In this document: piece by piece, positions 41,819 through 44,528 of the stretch
Layout: each line of letters begins with the position of its first letter
How positions within the stretch are numbered: the first letter of the stretch is position 1
From: Lentisalinibacter sp037382365
GTDB taxonomy: Bacteria > Pseudomonadota > Gammaproteobacteria > Steroidobacterales > Woeseiaceae
NCBI GenBank assembly: GCA_037382365.1
Contig: JARRPZ010000027.1
Coordinates: forward strand, 1-44,528
Length of the DNA: 44,528 nucleotides
Direction of reading: 5' to 3'
Notes under the pieces: model-generated
Databases searched by the model: none
What the model saw: only the letters and a program-made list of their open reading frames with translations
Told to the model about the DNA's origin: nothing
Program-made: the position numbers and the translations under genes

Positions 41819-43096
41819 TCAGAGCCGATCATCCACCGCGTCGGCGGGCAACACGTACTTCACATCATAAAGCACGGACGGCTCCTTGCCGAACCGGCGA
41901 ATACCGGCCGCACCCATTTCCCTGAACTGATGGTGACCGACGGCGAGGATCATGCTGTCGTAAGCACCGGGCTGAGGGTTTTCCACGAGGTCGATGCCGT
42001 ACTCGTGACGCGCCTCCGCCGGGTTCACCCAGGGGTCGTGGACGTCGACCTGCAGGCCGTAGGATTCCAGTTCGGCGACGATGTCCACCACCTTCGTGTT
42101 ACGCACGTCCGGACAGTTCTCCTTGAAGGTCAGACCGAGCATCAGCACCTTCGCGTCCTTCGGCTGCATGCCGCGCTGGATCATGAGCTTGATCACCTTG
42201 GAGGCCACGTACTGACCCATGGAGTCGTTGATGCGCCTCCCCGCGAGGATGACCTCCGGGTTATAGCCCACGTCCTCGGCCTTGTGAGTCAGGTAGTAGG
42301 GATCCACGCCGATGCAGTGACCGCCCACGAGCCCTGGCCGGAACGGCAGGAAATTCCATTTGGTGCCGGCGGCGATCAGCACCTCCTCGGTGTCGATGCC
42401 GATGCGATCGAATATCAGCGCCAGCTCGTTGACGAGGGCGATGTTCAGATCGCGCTGGGTGTTCTCGATGACCTTCGCGGCCTCGGCCACCTTGATGCTG
42501 GAGGCCAGGTGTGTGCCGGCCGTGATGATCGTCTGATAGACCGCATCGATGTAGGCCGCCGCCTCCGGCGTGGAGCCGGAGGTGACCTTCAGGATGGTCG
42601 GCAGACGGTGCTCCTTGTCGCCCGGGTTGATGCGCTCCGGGCTGTAGCCGACGTAGAAGTCCGTGTTCATCTTCAGGCCCGATCCCTCCTCGAGGATCGG
42701 CACGCAGAATTCCTCCGTCGCCCCGGGGAAGACCGTCGACTCGTAGACCACGACGTCGCCGGGGGATAGCACCCGGGCCAGCGTCTCGCTGGCGGATTTC
42801 AGGGGGGTCAGCACGGGCCGCTTGGACTGGCCGATCGGCGTCGGCACCGTCACGATGTAGAAATTGCACTCGGCGAGATCGTGCGGGTCGGTCGTATAGC
42901 TCAGGTGACTGGCCGCGGCGAGTTCCTCGGGCGTGGTCTCCAGGGTGGAATCCTCCCCGCCCCGGAGCTCGGCGACGCGCTCGGCCTTGAGATCGTAACC
43001 GACGGTCGGATAGTGACGGCCGAATTCCACGGCCAGCGGGAGACCGACGTAGCCGAGCCCGACCACGCCGATGCGGATCTTGTCGATATCGAACAC
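41819..43096 (-). CDS. TviB/WbpO-type UDP-N-acetylhexosamine dehydrogenase
   Basis: A 425-residue nucleotide-sugar 6-dehydrogenase of the TviB/VipA/WbpO branch. It would oxidise UDP-GlcNAc or UDP-GalNAc to the uronic acid. The NAD motif GVVGLGYVGLP is at 10-20, the YESTVFPG segment at 118-125 and the catalytic Cys261 in GGHCIGVDPYYL. It differs clearly from Ugd at 5365-6741 (Ser-Cys-Phe-Pro-Lys motif there). I chose GTG 43096, with GGAAGG just upstream and the length of TviB. GlcNAc versus GalNAc specificity cannot be decided by reading. Confidence 0.9.
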   Translation of the reverse strand: MFDIDKIRIGVVGLGYVGLPLAVEFGRHYPTVGYDLKAERVAELRGGEDSTLETTPEELAAASHLSYTTDPHDLAECNFYIVTVPTPIGQSKRPVLTPLKSASETLARVLSPGDVVVYESTVFPGATEEFCVPILEEGSGLKMNTDFYVGYSPERINPGDKEHRLPTILKVTSGSTPEAAAYIDAVYQTIITAGTHLASSIKVAEAAKVIENTQRDLNIALVNELALIFDRIGIDTEEVLIAAGTKWNFLPFRPGLVGGHCIGVDPYYLTHKAEDVGYNPEVILAGRRINDSMGQYVASKVIKLMIQRGMQPKDAKVLMLGLTFKENCPDVRNTKVVDIVAELESYGLQVDVHDPWVNPAEARHEYGIDLVENPQPGAYDSMILAVGHHQFREMGAAGIRRFGKEPSVLYDVKYVLPADAVDDRL

Positions 43097-43145
43097 GGAG
43101 TCCTTCCAGTGCCGGCGGGCCGGCGACGGTTGCAAAACTGCGGGG

Positions 43146-43151
43146 ATTCTA
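43146..43151 (-). promoter_or_regulatory. Possible -10 box for tviB-gae-pgi
   Basis: TAGAAT on the minus strand lies about 50 bases before the tviB GTG. No good -35 is present at the expected distance. It is listed because an intergenic REP-like element separates this operon from dnaQ, so a promoter is expected here. Confidence 0.3.
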
Positions 43152-43209
43152 GCCCACGGCGGGCGCTACGGCACGGGCATGGTTCACAGCGGTATGTGCG
43201 TGTCCCGTA

Positions 43210-43280
43210 GCAGAGCCTTCAGGCCCGGATCTTACGGGGGAATCGGGGCTAAATCCCCTCCTGCCAGCCCCTCCTGGCAG
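43210..43280. repeat. Degenerate REP-like element after dnaQ
   Basis: Parts of both halves of the 2173-2223 element are recognisable (CCTTCAGGCCC; AATCGGGGCT…CCCCTCCTGC), in the same order. An extra hairpin CTGCCAG-CCCCTC-CTGGCAG is at 43261-43280, formed by a duplication of the CCCTCCTG end. It lies six bases after the dnaQ stop. Confidence 0.65.
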
Positions 43281-43286
43281 ACTCTC

Positions 43287-43994
43287 CTACATGGTTCGCC
43301 ACAGACAGCGCCCGCCGCTCGCCTCGTCGATGAGCGCGAGCAGCGCCTCGTGCGCCTGTCTCTCGTCCGCCGTGGCCTCGATGACACGCAGCCGGGCTCC
43401 GTCGCGATCCACGACGACCGGCGTCCCGGCCGCGGCCGCGCTCGCCTCCCGATCGGTATCCAGCGAGAGCGCACCTTGTCCGCCGGTCATGGCGAGATAG
43501 ACGTCCGCCAGCAGGCGTGCGTCCAGGAGCGCACCGTGCAGATCACGCTGGGAGTTGTCCACTTCGTAGCGCTTGCACAGCGCATCGAGGCTGTGGCGCT
43601 GCCCGGGGTGCATCTTCCGGGACAGGCTCAGCGTATCCAGGATGCGGCAGGGTCCGTCCAGCCGACAGACCGCGTGACCCATGCTTCGCAGCTCGTGCTC
43701 CAGAAACCCGACGTCGAAAGGCGCGTTGTGGATGACGAGTTCCGCGCCGTTGAGGAACGCCAGCAGTTCTTCCGCGATCTCGGCGAAACGCGGCTTGTCA
43801 GCAAGGTCCTCGTTGCGGATCCCGTGGACGGCGATCGCCCCGGCTTCGATCTCCCGCTCCGGGTTCAGATAACGGTGGAAGTGCCTGCCCGTGAGGCGCC
43901 GGTTCTCGAGTTCGATACAACCGATCTCGATGATCCGGTGGCCCTGTTCCGGGTCCAGCCCGGTCGTCTCGGTATCCAGTACGATCTGTCGCAA
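43287..43994 (-). CDS. dnaQ: DNA polymerase III epsilon subunit (3'-5' exonuclease)
   Basis: The proofreading subunit of the replicase, 235 residues. Exonuclease motif I is LDTETTG (Asp7, Glu9). Motif II is in the HNAPFDVGFL segment and motif III in LHGALLDARLLADVYL, with the His and Asp of the DEDDh type. The C-terminal part resembles the tail that binds the alpha subunit. The start is TTG at 43994, with GAGGA nine bases upstream, 16 bases after the rnhA stop. The rnhA-dnaQ pairing is usual in gammaproteobacteria. Confidence 0.95.
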   Translation of the reverse strand: MRQIVLDTETTGLDPEQGHRIIEIGCIELENRRLTGRHFHRYLNPEREIEAGAIAVHGIRNEDLADKPRFAEIAEELLAFLNGAELVIHNAPFDVGFLEHELRSMGHAVCRLDGPCRILDTLSLSRKMHPGQRHSLDALCKRYEVDNSQRDLHGALLDARLLADVYLAMTGGQGALSLDTDREASAAAAGTPVVVDRDGARLRVIEATADERQAHEALLALIDEASGGRCLWRTM

Positions 43995-44010
43995 GCCGTT
44001 GATTCCTCAG

Positions 44011-44454
44011 TCAGCCAAGGAGGTCGTCGATGCCCCGATTGGCGAGCTCGTCCGCCCGCTCGTTGCCGGGATGGCCGGAATGGCCCTTGACCCAGCGCCA
44101 GTCTACCTGATGGCGCTCCTGCGCGGCATCCAGCGCCTGCCAGAGATCCTGGTTCTTCACCGGCTTCTTCGAAGCCGTGCGCCAGCCGCGCCGCTTCCAG
44201 TTGGCGAGCCAGGACTTGATGCCGTCCCTGAGATAGATCGAATCTGTATGCAGCACCACGTGGCAGGGCCGTTTCAGCGCATTCAGCGCCTCGACGGCCG
44301 CGGTGAGTTCCATGCGGTTATTGGTGGTATGCCGTTCGCCGCCCCAGATCTCCTTGCGGCGACTGCCGGACAGAAGCAATGCGCCCCAGCCGCCCACGCC
44401 GGGGTTACCACGGCAGGCGCCGTCGGTGTAGATGTCCACGCGCGACAGGCTCAA
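44011..44454 (-). CDS. rnhA: Ribonuclease HI
   Basis: Degrades the RNA strand of RNA-DNA hybrids. The 147-residue protein holds the catalytic set Asp11, Glu49, Asp71, Asp135 and the active-site His125. All are offset by one from the E. coli enzyme, which supports the chosen TTG start at 44454. That start overlaps the stop of the preceding reading frame by four bases (TTGA), the coupling pattern used repeatedly in this genome. The GTG at 44439 is a shorter alternative. GNPG, NNRMEL and KGHSGHPGNERADELA motifs are intact. Confidence 0.95.
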   Translation of the reverse strand: MSLSRVDIYTDGACRGNPGVGGWGALLLSGSRRKEIWGGERHTTNNRMELTAAVEALNALKRPCHVVLHTDSIYLRDGIKSWLANWKRRGWRTASKKPVKNQDLWQALDAAQERHQVDWRWVKGHSGHPGNERADELANRGIDDLLG

Positions 44455-44528
44455 CGTTCTTCGGGCAGGGCGCGCACGGTGGGTTCGACCAGCCCGCCGA
44501 CGGCGCGGGCCGAGCGCCGCCATCGCCG
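44451..44528 (-). CDS. C-terminal end of an unidentified gene (partial)
   Basis: About 25 codons enter from the right edge and end at TGA 44451-44453, overlapping the rnhA TTG. The Arg/Ala/Glu-rich tail carries no motif. In many gammaproteobacteria a SAM-dependent methyltransferase gene precedes rnhA, but that is context only and cannot be confirmed here. Confidence 0.4.
   Translation of the reverse strand, partial: RRWRRSARAVGGLVEPTVRALPEER

Noticed and set aside
38936..42769. A 1277-codon open frame on the plus strand
   Set aside because: It lies opposite pgi, the epimerase and tviB, whose motifs are unmistakable. The plus-strand product has His/Arg/Asp-rich, domain-free character typical of an antisense shadow in GC-rich DNA.

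Overview
The window (44.5 kb, GC-rich, nearly all genes on the minus strand) looks like a chromosomal piece of a gammaproteobacterium. Three things support this: the rnhA-dnaQ pair at the right edge, a type II secretion operon ordered almost as in Xanthomonas xps (…H-I-J-K-L-M-N-D), and a wbpV-wbpL-wbpM-like module arranged as in the Pseudomonas O-antigen loci. I cannot name a genus. No tRNA, rRNA, CRISPR array, insertion sequence or phage gene is visible. No gene-free stretch exceeds 300 bases; the largest gaps (1961-2235, 23232-23486, 38872-39100, 43097-43286) hold promoters, REP-like palindromes or a tandem repeat.

Layout, read in the direction of most transcription (right to left): a 3' scrap of an unknown gene, rnhA and dnaQ; then tviB-gae-pgi (sugar nucleotides and hexose phosphate); then a wzi-like / six-SLBB OPX / wzz-like operon for export and chain length; then an 11-gene type II secretion operon (gspG-E-F-H-I-J-K-L-M-C-D). 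Next is a single-gene unit for a very acidic exported protein of unknown family, with its own strong promoter, a 54-bp tandem duplication in the leader and an intrinsic terminator. This is followed by a tightly overlapped polysaccharide operon (wzx, nitroreductase-like, pyruvyl transferase-like, GT4, GT2, wzy, GT4); a two-gene plus-strand island (FkbM methyltransferase, sulfotransferase); a GT2-wbpV-wbpL group and wbpM; the precursor operon ugd-gmd-fcl-manC; and finally a penicillin-acylase-type Ntn hydrolase cut by the left edge.

Together the sugar genes predict a Wzx/Wzy-made surface polysaccharide. Its lipid-linked start would be a 2-acetamido-6-deoxyhexose (WbpM/WbpV/WbpL). Four further glycosyltransferases and donors for L-fucose, glucuronate/galacturonate and an N-acetylhexosaminuronate suggest a repeat of about five sugars. 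The sulfotransferase, FkbM methyltransferase and pyruvyl transferase point to sulfate, methyl and pyruvate decorations, giving a strongly anionic polymer. The exported protein between the secretion operon and the polysaccharide operon is the most intriguing item: it may be an abundant surface-layer-like protein sent out by the neighbouring type II system and held on the polysaccharide. That link is inference from position and expression signals only.
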